DNA of 64,000 nucleotides, taken from positions 58,665 through 122,664 of the forward strand of contig NZ_QUFI01000009.1 in assembly GCF_003478505.1 (NCBI RefSeq). Direction: 5' to 3'. The DNA is from Clostridium sp. AF27-2AA (GTDB lineage Bacteria > Bacillota > Clostridia > Lachnospirales > Lachnospiraceae). A program made the translations under genes and the position numbers. The notes under the pieces are model-generated. The model searched no databases. It saw only the letters and a list, made by a program, of their open reading frames with translations, and was not told the origin of the DNA. Shown here piece by piece: positions 8,237-16,859 of this stretch; position 1 is the stretch's first letter; every line of letters starts with the position of its first letter.

Positions 8237-8264
8237 TTGATACAGGCATAAATTTTGTTATAAT
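8237..8264 (+). promoter_or_regulatory. Sigma-A promoter
   Basis: TTGATA (8237-8242), a 16-bp spacer and TATAAT (8259-8264), reading toward the 8300 gene. Confidence 0.7.
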
Positions 8265-8299
8265 GGCTTTGAACAGAATTTGTCCGAAAGAGGGATTGT

Positions 8300-8848
8300 A
8301 TGAAACCAAATCATCATTCACTGGCATATAAACAGCAGAAACAGCCGAATAAGACCTATAAGGATTTAAAACAGAAGCAGAAGATGAAAATAGCAGACTG
8401 GATGTTTCGGGAAACCTGCATTTTCTATAAGGAAAATGGAGAGATACCAAATGAGGAGGTAGCAAAGCAGATTATTGACCGGATTTATGAAAAACTGAAA
8501 TCTCTTGCAATCTGGGTTCCGTATGAAGAGGTTTACCGAGCATATCTTTTAAAATTGCCACGATATGAGCTTCGTATTGCGGAAAATGGGATACCGGAAG
8601 AAAAGCCGCCGAAGGAGAAAAAGGAGGATGTGCCGAAAAAGAAAAAGGGAAGCAGTAATAAGCGGTGTCCGGTATGCGGCAGGAGAATGAAACAGCAGTT
8701 TATTGGTTTGCAGCATTGCAAATGTGGAATGAGCTGGAAAAAGGACATCGGCTTTTTTGAGCGAACCGGAGATATGGTGTTTGCCTTGGAGCGGAGAAAA
8801 ATAGGAAATAAACAAAAACAGTGCCCTGTCATTCGATATAAGGAATAG
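8300..8848 (+). CDS. Uncharacterised zinc-ribbon protein
   Basis: A 182-residue basic protein. The N-terminal 100 residues are helical and Lys-rich. A Lys/Pro/Glu linker (P-P-K-E-K-K-E-D-V-P-K-K-K-K) leads to a C-terminal zinc ribbon with C-P-V-C and C-K-C pairs around residues 125-145. The pattern suggests a nucleic-acid-binding protein, but I do not recognise the family. It has its own promoter at 8237-8264. Confidence 0.65.
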   Translation: MKPNHHSLAYKQQKQPNKTYKDLKQKQKMKIADWMFRETCIFYKENGEIPNEEVAKQIIDRIYEKLKSLAIWVPYEEVYRAYLLKLPRYELRIAENGIPEEKPPKEKKEDVPKKKKGSSNKRCPVCGRRMKQQFIGLQHCKCGMSWKKDIGFFERTGDMVFALERRKIGNKQKQCPVIRYKE

Positions 8849-8863
8849 GGCATGGAAAAACAG

Positions 8864-8944
8864 AAAACAGCGTCAGGGCAGTTATGAGTCGAAAGATTTG
8901 TAGCTGCCCTTTTTTATTGCTTTTGGACACGATGTCCAGAAGCC
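8864..8944 (+). repeat. Terminator plus palindrome cassette, copy 2
   Basis: An 81-bp near-copy of 7471-7552: terminator stem GGGCAGTTA/TAGCTGCCC with T6, then the palindrome at 8924-8938, then a Shine-Dalgarno (GGAGGTCAG). Confidence 0.85.
8924..8938. repeat. ICE palindrome copy 3 (5' leader)
   Basis: TGGACACGATGTCCA within GCTTTTGGACA / TGTCCAGAAGC, just before the ribosome site of the 8963 gene. Confidence 0.9.
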
Positions 8945-8962
8945 GGATGGAGGTCAGATGAA

Positions 8963-9388
8963 ATGAAAAAGAGAGAATTTCAGAAAAAAGCAGCCGCAGC
9001 GTTATTGGGAAAACTGGCAGATGTTGTGATGGAACTGGAAGAAAATCCAAACATCACAATAACGTCGGAGTATCATAGTAGCTATTTTAAATTGAGAAAG
9101 AATTACAATCTGATTCAGATTTCGGTCAAGCAGACAGGAGAGCTGACGTATCAGTTGACGGATATGCTGGGAAACACAGGCAGAAGTCAGATTTATGTAC
9201 AATATCATGCTGGAGATGATCCGGAACATTTGATAAAGAAGTTTGTTGAGGATTTTGGGCGGCTTTATAAGGATTTTCTTTTAGCGGGAACGCTGCATGA
9301 TTTTGTTCGTATCCAGTTATCTGTGGATGCAGATACAGAGGAAGCATTAAGGGAGTACGAGGACTGTATCAGAGCAGGCTGCCTGTAA
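8963..9388 (+). CDS. Uncharacterised ICE protein
   Basis: A 141-residue soluble protein beginning M-K-K-R-E-F-Q-K-K-A-A-A-A-L-L-G and ending in an acidic helix. No recognised motif. The Shine-Dalgarno GGAGGTCAG precedes the ATG. A further palindrome copy lies 12 bp after its stop codon, before the next leader ORF. Confidence 0.65.
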   Translation: MKKREFQKKAAAALLGKLADVVMELEENPNITITSEYHSSYFKLRKNYNLIQISVKQTGELTYQLTDMLGNTGRSQIYVQYHAGDDPEHLIKKFVEDFGRLYKDFLLAGTLHDFVRIQLSVDADTEEALREYEDCIRAGCL

Positions 9389-9399
9389 ATCAGAATTTT

Positions 9400-9414
9400 T
9401 GGACACGATGTCCA
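9400..9414. repeat. ICE palindrome copy 4 (intergenic)
   Basis: TGGACACGATGTCCA between the 8963 gene and the tiny ORF at 9434, 6 bp before a GGAAAGGAG ribosome site. Confidence 0.9.
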
Positions 9415-9433
9415 GAAGCGGAAAGGAGAGAAC

Positions 9434-9472
9434 ATGAAATATTTACTACATCGGCTGCTTGTTCCGCCCTGA
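9434..9472 (+). CDS. Possible 12-residue leader peptide upstream of pcfB
   Basis: ATG 9434 opens a short frame, M-K-Y-L-L-H-R-L-L-V-P-P, with an excellent Shine-Dalgarno (GGAAAGGAG, 9420-9428). Its end overlaps a hairpin with 10-bp arms and one bulged base (CTGCTTGTTCC 9455-9465 / GGAACAGCAG 9474-9483), and the stop codon sits in the loop. There is no T-run, so it would act on pcfB translation or RNA stability rather than as a terminator. Supported only by layout. Confidence 0.4.
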   Translation: MKYLLHRLLVPP

Positions 9473-9507
9473 AGGAACAGCAGTAAAAAGGAAAGAAGGA
9501 GGTACAG

Positions 9508-9984
9508 ATGCAGGAAGAAGTAACGCAGAAAACAATCGCCCTTGTGATTAAGGCTGCAAAGCTGGATGCCAATATCCTGAAATCTGCCATGAGAATGTAT
9601 CTGAATCATTGCAGAAAACAGGCACAGAAAACGCATGGGAAAGTGTCGGTTAAGGAACTGGTGGGCGAGGGTGCAGGTGCTTCATCCATTGAAATCACAG
9701 ATGGCAATATCAAATCCTTTGAGCGGGTAGCTCGTAAATACAATGTTGATTTTGCTGTGAAAAAGGATAAGACCACCGAGCCACCGAAGTATCTGGTATT
9801 TTTCAAGGGCAGGGATGCCGATGCTGTGGCACAGGCATTTAAGGAATTTGTTTATGGAAATGAGAAAAAGAACAGTAGGACTTCTGTAAGGCAGAAATTA
9901 AAGCATTTCCGGGATGTGGTATCAAAGGATCAGAACAAAGAACGGAGCCGGGAAAAGAATAAGGACAGGGGGCAGAGCCTATGA
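9508..9984 (+). CDS. pcfB: PcfB-family conjugation protein (DUF3801)
   Basis: A 158-residue accessory protein of the type IV secretion coupling complex, encoded next to the VirD4-like ATPase in Firmicutes ICEs, where it is thought to link the relaxosome to the coupling protein. Features: the N-terminal helix V-T-Q-K-T-I-A-L-V-I-K-A-A-K-L, the central K-Y-L-V-F-F-K-G-R-D-A-D-A segment typical of the family, and a basic C-terminal tail. AAGGAGG (9496-9502) precedes the ATG. The stop overlaps the start of virD4. Confidence 0.85.
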   Translation: MQEEVTQKTIALVIKAAKLDANILKSAMRMYLNHCRKQAQKTHGKVSVKELVGEGAGASSIEITDGNIKSFERVARKYNVDFAVKKDKTTEPPKYLVFFKGRDADAVAQAFKEFVYGNEKKNSRTSVRQKLKHFRDVVSKDQNKERSREKNKDRGQSL

Positions 9985-11575
9985 CTAATATCATAGCAGG
10001 CATTACCAAAGATTTAAATGCTGTCCCCAAAAAGCTGAAGGAAAAAGCAAAAAGTGCAGATGTTAAAAAGCTGATACTGCTGAATCTTCCCTATGTGCTT
10101 GCCGGGTACTTCTGTAATAAGGCAGCATTTTTATGGAGAGTGGCAGAGGGCAGTAATGCGTCTGACAAGATGATGGTAGTAATGAGCCAAATGGACAGGA
10201 TGTTTTCCAATCCGTTCCCCAGTTTTTTTCTGAGTGATTTGCTGATTGGAATCGCCGGAGGCGTTGCCTTAAAATTCATTGTTTATTATAAGGCGAAGAA
10301 TGCCAAGAAATTCCGGCAGGGTGTGGAATACGGTTCTGCACGGTGGGGGAATGCCAAAGATATAGAGCCATATATGGATTCTGTATTTGAAAATAATATT
10401 CTTCTGACCGCTACGGAGCGTCTGATGATGTCCGGCAGACCGAAAGAACCGAAGTATGCAAGAAATAAAAATATTCTTGTGATTGGCGGTTCCGGCTCCG
10501 GTAAAACAAGATTTTTCGTGAAGCCGAACCTGATGCAGATGCACTCGTCCTATTGCGTCACTGACCCGAAAGGCACAATCTTAGTGGAATGTGGGAAGAT
10601 GCTGAAGCGGGGCAAGTATAAGATTAAAGTCCTCAACACCATAAACTTTGCAAAATCCATGCATTATAATCCATTTGCTTATCTGCGGAGCGAAAAGGAC
10701 ATTTTGAAACTCGTCAACACAATCATAGTCAACACAAAAGGAGAGGGGCAGCAATCCGGTGAGGACTTTTGGGTCAAAGCAGAAAAACTCTATTATACAG
10801 CATTGATTGCATACATCTGGTACGAAGCACCGGAGGAAGAACAGAATTTCGCCATGCTGATTGATATGATTGATGCAAGTGAAGCAAGAGAGGACGATGA
10901 AAACTTCAAAAATGCTGTTGATCTGCTCTTTGAGGAGCTGGAGGAAAAAGACCCGAACCATTTTGCTGTAAGGCAGTATAAGAAATATAAGCTTGCGGCA
11001 GGAAAAACAGCGAAGTCGATTCTGATTAGCTGCGGTGCGAGGTTAGCACCATTTGATATAAAAGAGCTGCGTGACCTGATGGAATATGATGAACTGGAGC
11101 TTGACACGCTGGGAGAGGAAAAAACAGCGTTGTTCGTTATTATTTCTGATACAGATGCTACGTTTAACTTTGTGGTGTCTATCATGTATTCCCAGCTCTT
11201 TAATTTGCTTTGCGACAAGGCAGACGATGTTTATAACGGAAGGCTCCCGGTTCATGTGCGTATGCTCCTTGATGAGTTTGCGAACATCGGGCAGATTCCA
11301 CAGTTTGAGAAGCTGATTGCTACGATCCGAAGCAGGGAAATATCAGCTTCTATTATTTTGCAGTCAAAATCACAGCTCAAAGCGATTTACAGGGACAATG
11401 CCGATACCATAGAGGGCAACTGCGACACTACGCTGTTTCTCGGAGGAAAGGAAAAGACCACCCTAAAGGAATTAGCAGAGGTATTGGGGAAAGAAACCAT
11501 TGACCTGTACAACACCTCGGATACGAGGGGGACGAGCCAGTCCTACGGTCTGAATTACCAAAAGACCGGAAAGGA
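9981..11575 (+). pseudogene. virD4: VirD4/TraG coupling protein, 5' part interrupted by IME1
   Basis: The T4SS coupling ATPase that would deliver the relaxase-DNA complex to the channel. Two N-terminal membrane segments (about 35-50 and 75-95) and an ATPase domain with Walker A V-I-G-G-S-G-S-G-K-T-R (about residue 170) and the later R-M-L-L-D-E-F-A-N-I-G motif are intact. At codon 532 the gene meets IME1; the frame runs on only 16 foreign codons, ending at 11624. The missing C-terminus lies at 22514-22772. Joined at the GA dinucleotide the gene is in frame, 617 residues, restoring T-G-K-E-L-M-S. As it stands it is probably non-functional. Confidence 0.9.
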
Positions 11576-11676
11576 TATGCCATACTTGTTCGTGAAGAGT
11601 TCAGTTGCCTTGAATTTATCATGAACAGGGACACGATCAACTGGATTCTGAAATAACTGAATACAGGAGGTCGAAC

Positions 11677-12054
11677 ATGGAGCATTTACCAAAGAAAATC
11701 CATCAAAACGGAATCAGCTACACGCTGGTGGGAGACTACTACATCCCCGATCTGGAGCTACCGGAGGAAAGCCGCCCCATTGGGCGGTGGGGCCGGATGC
11801 ACAAAGCGTTTCTGCAAGAACACCGGCCCGGCCAGTACAATGCCCTGCTTCTGTCGGGAAAACTCTGGACATATCTTGCTGACCTGAACGAACAGGCCGC
11901 TGACCGGCTGGCGTGTATCGTCTCGCAGATGCAGGAGGCGGAGGGTGTCACCGAGGAACTGAAAGCCCGTGACCAGCTTGCGTGGGTCGGGGGCATGAAC
12001 AGCATTCGCAGCCGAGCAGAGGAAATCATCCTCTCTGAGATGATTTTTGTTTAA
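11677..12054 (+). CDS. tnpV: TnpV-family transposon protein
   Basis: A 125-residue protein of the TnpV family, named from Tn4451 and of unknown function. Recognisable blocks are G-D-Y-Y-I-P-D-L, F-L-Q-E-H-R and the C-terminal A-E-G-V-T-E-E-L-K-A-R-D-Q with M-N-S-I-R. CAGGAGGTC precedes the ATG. It is the first gene inside IME1. A homologue is hidden out of frame in the host ICE's giant methylase/helicase gene (42734-43084), giving an in-window comparison. Confidence 0.8.
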   Translation: MEHLPKKIHQNGISYTLVGDYYIPDLELPEESRPIGRWGRMHKAFLQEHRPGQYNALLLSGKLWTYLADLNEQAADRLACIVSQMQEAEGVTEELKARDQLAWVGGMNSIRSRAEEIILSEMIFV

Positions 12055-12068
12055 GGAGGTGCCTGTCT

Positions 12069-12251
12069 ATGAGATACCGTATCGAATACGCCGATGGGCG
12101 TTATTGTAACTTTGCCAACGGCAGGGCTGAGCTGCTGAAATGGCTGAAACTGCTGAAGCAAGAGGAAATCTCCGACATCCGCAAAGTATATAAAAGCGGT
12201 GTGTCAGATTCCGTCCTGGAAACATACCGGAATTATATCCGCCCAGCATAA
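12069..12251 (+). CDS. Small hypothetical IME1 protein
   Basis: A 60-residue ORF, M-R-Y-R-I-E-Y-A-D-G to Y-R-N-Y-I-R-P-A, preceded by AAGGAGGTG and following tnpV by 14 bp. No motif recognised. It is probably in one operon with its neighbours. Confidence 0.6.
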   Translation: MRYRIEYADGRYCNFANGRAELLKWLKLLKQEEISDIRKVYKSGVSDSVLETYRNYIRPA

Positions 12252-12263
12252 GGAGGGGCGCTT

Positions 12264-12566
12264 ATGGGTACAGATATAGAAAAATTGGTTGATTTGATGA
12301 TTCAGGAGCGGATGCAGAGCCAGTTTGCTAAGTGGCGGGAGGCAGAAACCGGCACGGAGAAAAAAGAGGACTGCCTTCGCTTGGAAAACGAGTATGAAAA
12401 AGCAATCAGCGCATTGTCTGAGGAACAGAAGGACGCTGTAAGACACTACTGTGATTCTATTTTCGATTCTGGTGCAGAAAGCGAGTGCTTCTTTTACCGG
12501 CTGGGCCTCAAAGATGGCATCCGTCTCTGGAAGTTTATGAAAAAGCTGATGAAAACGGTCAGCTAA
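12264..12566 (+). CDS. Small helical IME1 protein (DUF6809-like)
   Basis: A 100-residue helical protein. The C-terminal pattern L-S-E-E-Q-K-D-A-V ... F-F-Y-R-L-G-L-K-D-G-I-R-L recalls the DUF6809 family of small transposon proteins, but this is from memory and weak. AAGGAGGGG precedes the ATG. It is the last gene of the rightward trio before the convergent regulator. Confidence 0.55.
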   Translation: MGTDIEKLVDLMIQERMQSQFAKWREAETGTEKKEDCLRLENEYEKAISALSEEQKDAVRHYCDSIFDSGAESECFFYRLGLKDGIRLWKFMKKLMKTVS

Positions 12567-12646
12567 CGGATGTATAACCACATATTTTATTCCGCCCACA
12601 AACGGGTCGAAAGCCGTCCAACGGTACAGATTGGGCGGCTTTCCTG

Positions 12647-13495
12647 TTATCTGCGTTTCTTCCGCTTGGGCGCATAGTACGGCTGCGGCTTGGCCTTTCC
12701 TCTCATGTTGTTGGGATTTTTGAGCATTTTGGACAGGCTCAGTATCCGCAAAAATGCAGAGAAGTCCTCTGAGGAAATCTTCTCGAAGGGTATCTGCATT
12801 CTGTCGCAAAATTCGTGGATTACCACTTCCTCTTGGCTGCCCTGTTCGAGCGCCTGTTCAAACTTTTCCTTGACGTCATCCAGCGTGGGCTGCGGGTCGG
12901 CGGTGGTCTTGTCCTTGCGGTGTGCTTCCCGGATGTCCCGGACGATGCTGTCCAGATCATCGTGCATGACATGGCTGTAAAAATCGCTTTCCTGCACCTG
13001 CCCCAGTTCCAGCGTCCGCATATAGAGGTCATCTTCTCCGGGCGCATACTTGCTCATGACGGTCTGCCGGGTGGCCTCCAACACCAGATTCATCTGCTCC
13101 ACCCGCATATTGGCGATCTGGTCGATGCAGATTTCCATATCTATCATCAGCCGCCGGAAATTCGGGTGGGCAGCCAGTTCGCAGAGAAGCCGGTTGTTGA
13201 TTTTGCCGCTGCTCAAAAGTTCCACCATATCATCACTCAGATGCAGAGATTGAAGTTCTGTGTTTGGGTGATTTTTATTTTCCGTCAGCCCCATCAGATA
13301 GTCGGTGGACACGCCGTAAAAGTCCGCCAGCGTTGCAATCGCAAACGGGCTGATGTCCTTGTAGTCATCGGTTTCGTATTTTCCCAGCGCGGATTTAGAC
13401 AGGCCGGTCTGCTCCGCCAGTTGTTCCAGCGTCAGGTGCTTGTCCACCACCCGCAGGTCTTTGAGCCGCTCCGGGATTGTCAGCTTTGCGTACAT
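12647..13495 (-). CDS. XRE-family regulator of IME1
   Basis: A 282-residue DNA-binding protein. An N-terminal Cro/C1 helix-turn-helix lies at about residues 8-70: L-T-L-E-Q-L-A-E-Q-T-G-L-S-K-S-A-L-G-K-Y-E, then D-Y-L-M-G-L-T. The long C-terminal part is acidic and helical, of unknown fold, ending in a basic tail R-K-K-R-R. It is transcribed against the surrounding genes, probably as the IME's own repressor or copy regulator. Confidence 0.85.
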   Translation of the reverse strand: MYAKLTIPERLKDLRVVDKHLTLEQLAEQTGLSKSALGKYETDDYKDISPFAIATLADFYGVSTDYLMGLTENKNHPNTELQSLHLSDDMVELLSSGKINNRLLCELAAHPNFRRLMIDMEICIDQIANMRVEQMNLVLEATRQTVMSKYAPGEDDLYMRTLELGQVQESDFYSHVMHDDLDSIVRDIREAHRKDKTTADPQPTLDDVKEKFEQALEQGSQEEVVIHEFCDRMQIPFEKISSEDFSAFLRILSLSKMLKNPNNMRGKAKPQPYYAPKRKKRR

Positions 13496-13856
13496 CCAAA
13501 GCCCCCTCTCTCGTTATCTTTTTCAGTGATTACACCCATTATAGCACGATTCCATAAGCGTGGAAATATGCGGATTTCGAGCGTTTTTCCGACGTTTTGG
13601 ATATACGGGAAAGGGCCTCTTTTTTCGGTAAACTGGTTCTTGCAGACAGGCACAGAACCTTGAAAATCGAATGACCGGCTGCAAGGGGTATGGCCTCCGG
13701 GGAAGTGACGCCAGGACAGAAATCGAGCACACCAAAGAGGCCGATACGCCGGGAGAAATTCCGGGCAGGAGCGGCTTGCAGGCAGACCGGCGGACAGGAA
13801 ACAAGTTTATCATGCGGGGCGCATGGCTCCGCAGCAAAGAAATGGAGGAAATCATT

Positions 13857-14150
13857 ATGACACTGAGTATGAAAGAAAAGAAGATTCTCTACGCTTACGG
13901 CTGTCTCAGCCACCACAATACGGTGACACGGCTGAAATGGCTGACGGCTCTGACGGTTGACCCGGAGGCCAAACGCCGGATGCTGGGGCTGGCCCGGAAG
14001 GTGGAGACGGAGATGAACGAAAGCTGGTACGAGGATTTTTATCACCATCTGCGCATGGAGATGGACGAGTACCGCCGTCTCAAGCGCAACCTGCGTGTGC
14101 TGAAATCTTACACCGATTATGAGGAGGATCTGTATGAAGAAGCTGTCTAA
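13857..14150 (+). CDS. Hypothetical IME1 protein
   Basis: A 97-residue protein starting M-T-L-S-M-K-E-K-K-I-L-Y-A-Y-G, chosen at ATG 13857 with ATGGAGGAA just upstream. The frame remains open further 5' (to 13671), but without a ribosome site. Helical, charged, rich in Arg and Glu. Not recognised. It overlaps the next gene by 17 bp, indicating translational coupling. Confidence 0.6.
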   Translation: MTLSMKEKKILYAYGCLSHHNTVTRLKWLTALTVDPEAKRRMLGLARKVETEMNESWYEDFYHHLRMEMDEYRRLKRNLRVLKSYTDYEEDLYEEAV

Positions 14151-14439
14151 GTATGAGAAAGAAACCATCATCAACTGGAACGAGGCGGAGAACCTTGCCA
14201 GCGTCTACACCTTCAACGCCAGCTTGAAGCGCAGGCTGGCTGATTTCAGCCGGAAGTACCCACTGTTGTGCCGGTTGGAGCGCAGCACGCCGGAGGGCAG
14301 CGTGACCTATGTGCTGGACAAGTCCCGGCTGTCGATCCGGCTGGTGCCTCCGTACAGCGAAGAACGGAAAGCCGCCGCAAGGGAGTACGCAAAGGAGCAT
14401 GGCTTTCAGGTGGTGGTAACGGAAGAAAAAATCGCCTAA
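14134..14439 (+). CDS. Hypothetical IME1 protein
   Basis: A 101-residue protein, M-K-K-L-S-K-Y-E-K-E-T-I to V-V-V-T-E-E-K-I-A, with GAGGAGGATC as ribosome site inside the preceding gene. It starts with an amphipathic segment (I-I-N-W-N-E-A-E) and a small alpha/beta domain follows. Not recognised; similar small proteins commonly precede the oriT-relaxase region of such elements. Confidence 0.6.
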   Translation: MKKLSKYEKETIINWNEAENLASVYTFNASLKRRLADFSRKYPLLCRLERSTPEGSVTYVLDKSRLSIRLVPPYSEERKAAAREYAKEHGFQVVVTEEKIA

Positions 14440-14913
14440 AATCGGGGTGTTTACGGGAAAAATGACGGGTCTGCACCCGATGTTTTGACCGGCAATCCCC
14501 GCAGGCGTATTCCGTATCCACTCCCCGCCTATGGGCGCAAATGTGTGGATACGGAGCCGGTGAAACTGGCAAACACCGTTCCTGCGGTGGAAGCCAGCTT
14601 CGCCGGTGCGGAAGTACAGAGGGCGGCCAGCCCTTTGTGGCGGGGTGCAGGGGCGGCAGCGCACTGCTGGGGTCAAGGGGCAACGCCCATTGGCAGGTTA
14701 AGGGCGGCAGCCATTATCGGGTCAAGGACGAAGTGCCTTGGCAGGTTGAGGGCAGCCGCCCCATCGGGTCAAGGGTGAAACGCCTTGCCCAGGGAAAGTT
14801 GATGCCTGCGTCAACTTGTATTGGGTATTACCTGACGCAAAATTCGCAGGATTTGCGGCTTCGCCGCCCCTTCCCCGGCCCCAGAACATCTTCGCAGGAA
14901 GGAGGAAATCTGT
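14440..14913 (+). other. Non-coding region upstream of the relaxase, candidate oriT of IME1
   Basis: 474 bp with no convincing gene. It holds an 11-bp perfect inverted repeat with a 23-nt loop (TCCGTATCCAC 14511-14521 / GTGGATACGGA 14545-14555) and three imperfect roughly 48-bp tandem repeats, each starting GGGTCAAGG (14670, 14719, 14766). A hairpin close upstream of a MobV relaxase gene is the usual oriT layout. The nick site is not identified. Confidence 0.5.
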
Positions 14914-16158
14914 TTGAAACTGACACGACACAATGGACGCTCCGGCAAGCATGGCACCTATAATCCCCGCCACAATGACCGCCGGTTCGATGTGGAGAAC
15001 AGCGAACACATTGACGCAGAACGGGCAAGGCAAAATGTCTACTGGGACTGCTACCGGGGCTTTACCACCCATGAGTTCCGGGAGAACCCGGAGCAGCCGG
15101 ATTTCAGCTTTGAGGAAATCGAGCGGATGTATTACTACGAGCATTACGGCGGCTATGTGGAAGCTCAGAACGCCCGGAATGAGAAAACCCGGCACACCGA
15201 GCGCAACCGCACTGTGGAGGACTTGCTGAAAAACAACAAGACCTGCCCGGAGGAAAGTATCTACCAGATCGGCACGATGGGAGAATCCGTCTCGCCGGAT
15301 ACGCTCTTTTCCATCGTCAATGAGTTTTATCAGGAATTTGAGCGCCGCTTCGGTTCCCATATCCACATCCTGGACTGGGCGCTCCATCTGGACGAGGGGA
15401 CGCCCCACATCCATGAGCGGCACGTCTTTGACTGTGAGAACCACTATGGGGAACTGTGCCCCCAGCAGGAAAAGGCGCTGGAAGAACTTGGCATCCCTCT
15501 CCCCAACCCGGAGAAGCCCAAAGGCCGGAACAACAACCGCAAGCAGACCTTTGATGCGGTCTGCCGGACGATCCTGTTTGACATCGCCAGACGGCATGGG
15601 CTGCATCTGGATCAGGAGCCGTCCTACGGCGGGCGGGACTATCTGGAAAAACAGGATTATATCCTGATGAAGCAGAAGGAGCAGCTTGCGGCGCAGGAGC
15701 AGAAGCTGGAAGAACTGACGCTCAAAATCGAGGACGTGGAGACGCTGTTAGATGATGTTTCCGATGCGGCCTATGACAAGGCGGTGGAGGTGGTGACCGA
15801 TACCGTCCGGCAGGAGACACACAAGGAAGATATTCGTCTGGTGGAAGAATCGAAAAAATGGGTGCTTTCGCCGGAGCGCAAGGCCCCGAAGAAGGAGCGT
15901 GACTACGCTGCCGCCCGTCTGGATGGAGTGATTACCAAAATCAAACGGGTCATGCAGAACGCCCTGGCAAAAATCCAGAAAACTCTCATGCAGCCGGAGG
16001 TCAAGAAGGCCGGTAAGGAGCAGATTAAGGAGAAGGCCAGAGAATCCATCCGGGAGAAGCTGGCGAAAGGCAGGCTGAACGCTGACCGAGATAACCGGGA
16101 ACGCTGGGAACGTGAGGGGCGGATTGCTCCGAAAAAGAAACACGATATGGAGTTATGA
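14914..16158 (+). CDS. MobV-type relaxase (Pre/Mob-like)
   Basis: A 414-residue relaxase that would nick IME1 DNA at oriT and lead it through a helper T4SS. The key motif is H-L-D-E-G-T-P-H-I-H at about residues 160-170, matching the H-x-D-E-x-x-P-H-x-H metal-binding signature of MobV. A coiled coil follows (about 255-290), then a Lys/Arg-rich C-terminus. The start is a TTG at 14914 with AGGAGGAA before it; no better ATG exists. Candidate oriT lies directly upstream. Confidence 0.82.
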   Translation: MKLTRHNGRSGKHGTYNPRHNDRRFDVENSEHIDAERARQNVYWDCYRGFTTHEFRENPEQPDFSFEEIERMYYYEHYGGYVEAQNARNEKTRHTERNRTVEDLLKNNKTCPEESIYQIGTMGESVSPDTLFSIVNEFYQEFERRFGSHIHILDWALHLDEGTPHIHERHVFDCENHYGELCPQQEKALEELGIPLPNPEKPKGRNNNRKQTFDAVCRTILFDIARRHGLHLDQEPSYGGRDYLEKQDYILMKQKEQLAAQEQKLEELTLKIEDVETLLDDVSDAAYDKAVEVVTDTVRQETHKEDIRLVEESKKWVLSPERKAPKKERDYAAARLDGVITKIKRVMQNALAKIQKTLMQPEVKKAGKEQIKEKARESIREKLAKGRLNADRDNRERWEREGRIAPKKKHDMEL

Positions 16159-16205
16159 GGCACCTGATTTTCTGCGGAAACGGGTGCTTTTTTCTCTGCC
16201 TGGAG

Positions 16206-16859
16206 GTGAGAAAATCGAATATATTTGAAGCGGTGAAGGAGTCTGTCACCACAAGGCAGGCTGCGGAATATTACGGGGTGCAGGTTGGCAGGAATGGCAT
16301 GGCCTGCTGTCCCTTCCATGATGACAAACATCCCAGTATGAAGATTGACCATCGGTTCCACTGCTTTGGCTGTCAGGCAGATGGGGATGTGATTGATTTT
16401 ACCGCCCGTCTGTTTAGTCTGAGCAGTAAGGAGGCGGCGCTGAAGCTGGCGGAGGATTTCTCTGTCCACTATGACGCCAAAGGCCATGACCCGCCCCGCA
16501 GGAGGCCGGTCAAGCGAAAAATCAGCGAGGAACTGCGTTACCGGCAGGCGGAGCAGAAATGTTTCCGGGTGCTGTGCAATTACCTGCATCTGCTGGAACG
16601 CTGGGAGAAGGAATACGCCCCGCAGACGCCGGATGAAGCGTGGAATCCGCTGTTCGTGGAGGCCCTGCAAAAGAAACCGTACACGGAATATCTGCTGGAT
16701 ATTCTCTTGTCCGGCAGCATGGAGGAACGTGCTTCCGTGGTCGCTGAGTATGGAAAAGAGGTGAGGAAGATTGAGCAGCGAATATCAGAGTTTACCGCTA
16801 GCCACCCGGCAGGCCGCCATGAGCGCAGCCGAAGCCTTAGCGCCGGAGCGGAGCGTTGA
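16206..16859 (+). CDS. CHC2 zinc-finger primase-like protein
   Basis: A small DnaG-like protein with only the zinc-binding part. C-C-P-F-H-D-D-K-H-P-S-M and F-H-C-F-G-C-Q-A-D-G-D form the CHC2 finger near the N-terminus; the rest is helical. It probably primes IME1 replication with the VapE-like ATPase it overlaps. The start is uncertain: GTG 16206 is suggested because the family usually begins near N-I-F-E-A-V; the frame is open back to an ATG at 16155. The 3' end overlaps vapE by 89 bp. Confidence 0.8.
   Translation: MRKSNIFEAVKESVTTRQAAEYYGVQVGRNGMACCPFHDDKHPSMKIDHRFHCFGCQADGDVIDFTARLFSLSSKEAALKLAEDFSVHYDAKGHDPPRRRPVKRKISEELRYRQAEQKCFRVLCNYLHLLERWEKEYAPQTPDEAWNPLFVEALQKKPYTEYLLDILLSGSMEERASVVAEYGKEVRKIEQRISEFTASHPAGRHERSRSLSAGAER

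Noticed and set aside
12815..13663. Long frame opposite the IME1 XRE regulator
   Set aside because: Antisense mirror of a clear regulator gene; no start signal and no family-like sequence.
14722..15606. 294-codon leftward frame over the relaxase start
   Set aside because: Opposite strand of the MobV relaxase; no ribosome site and no recognisable motif.
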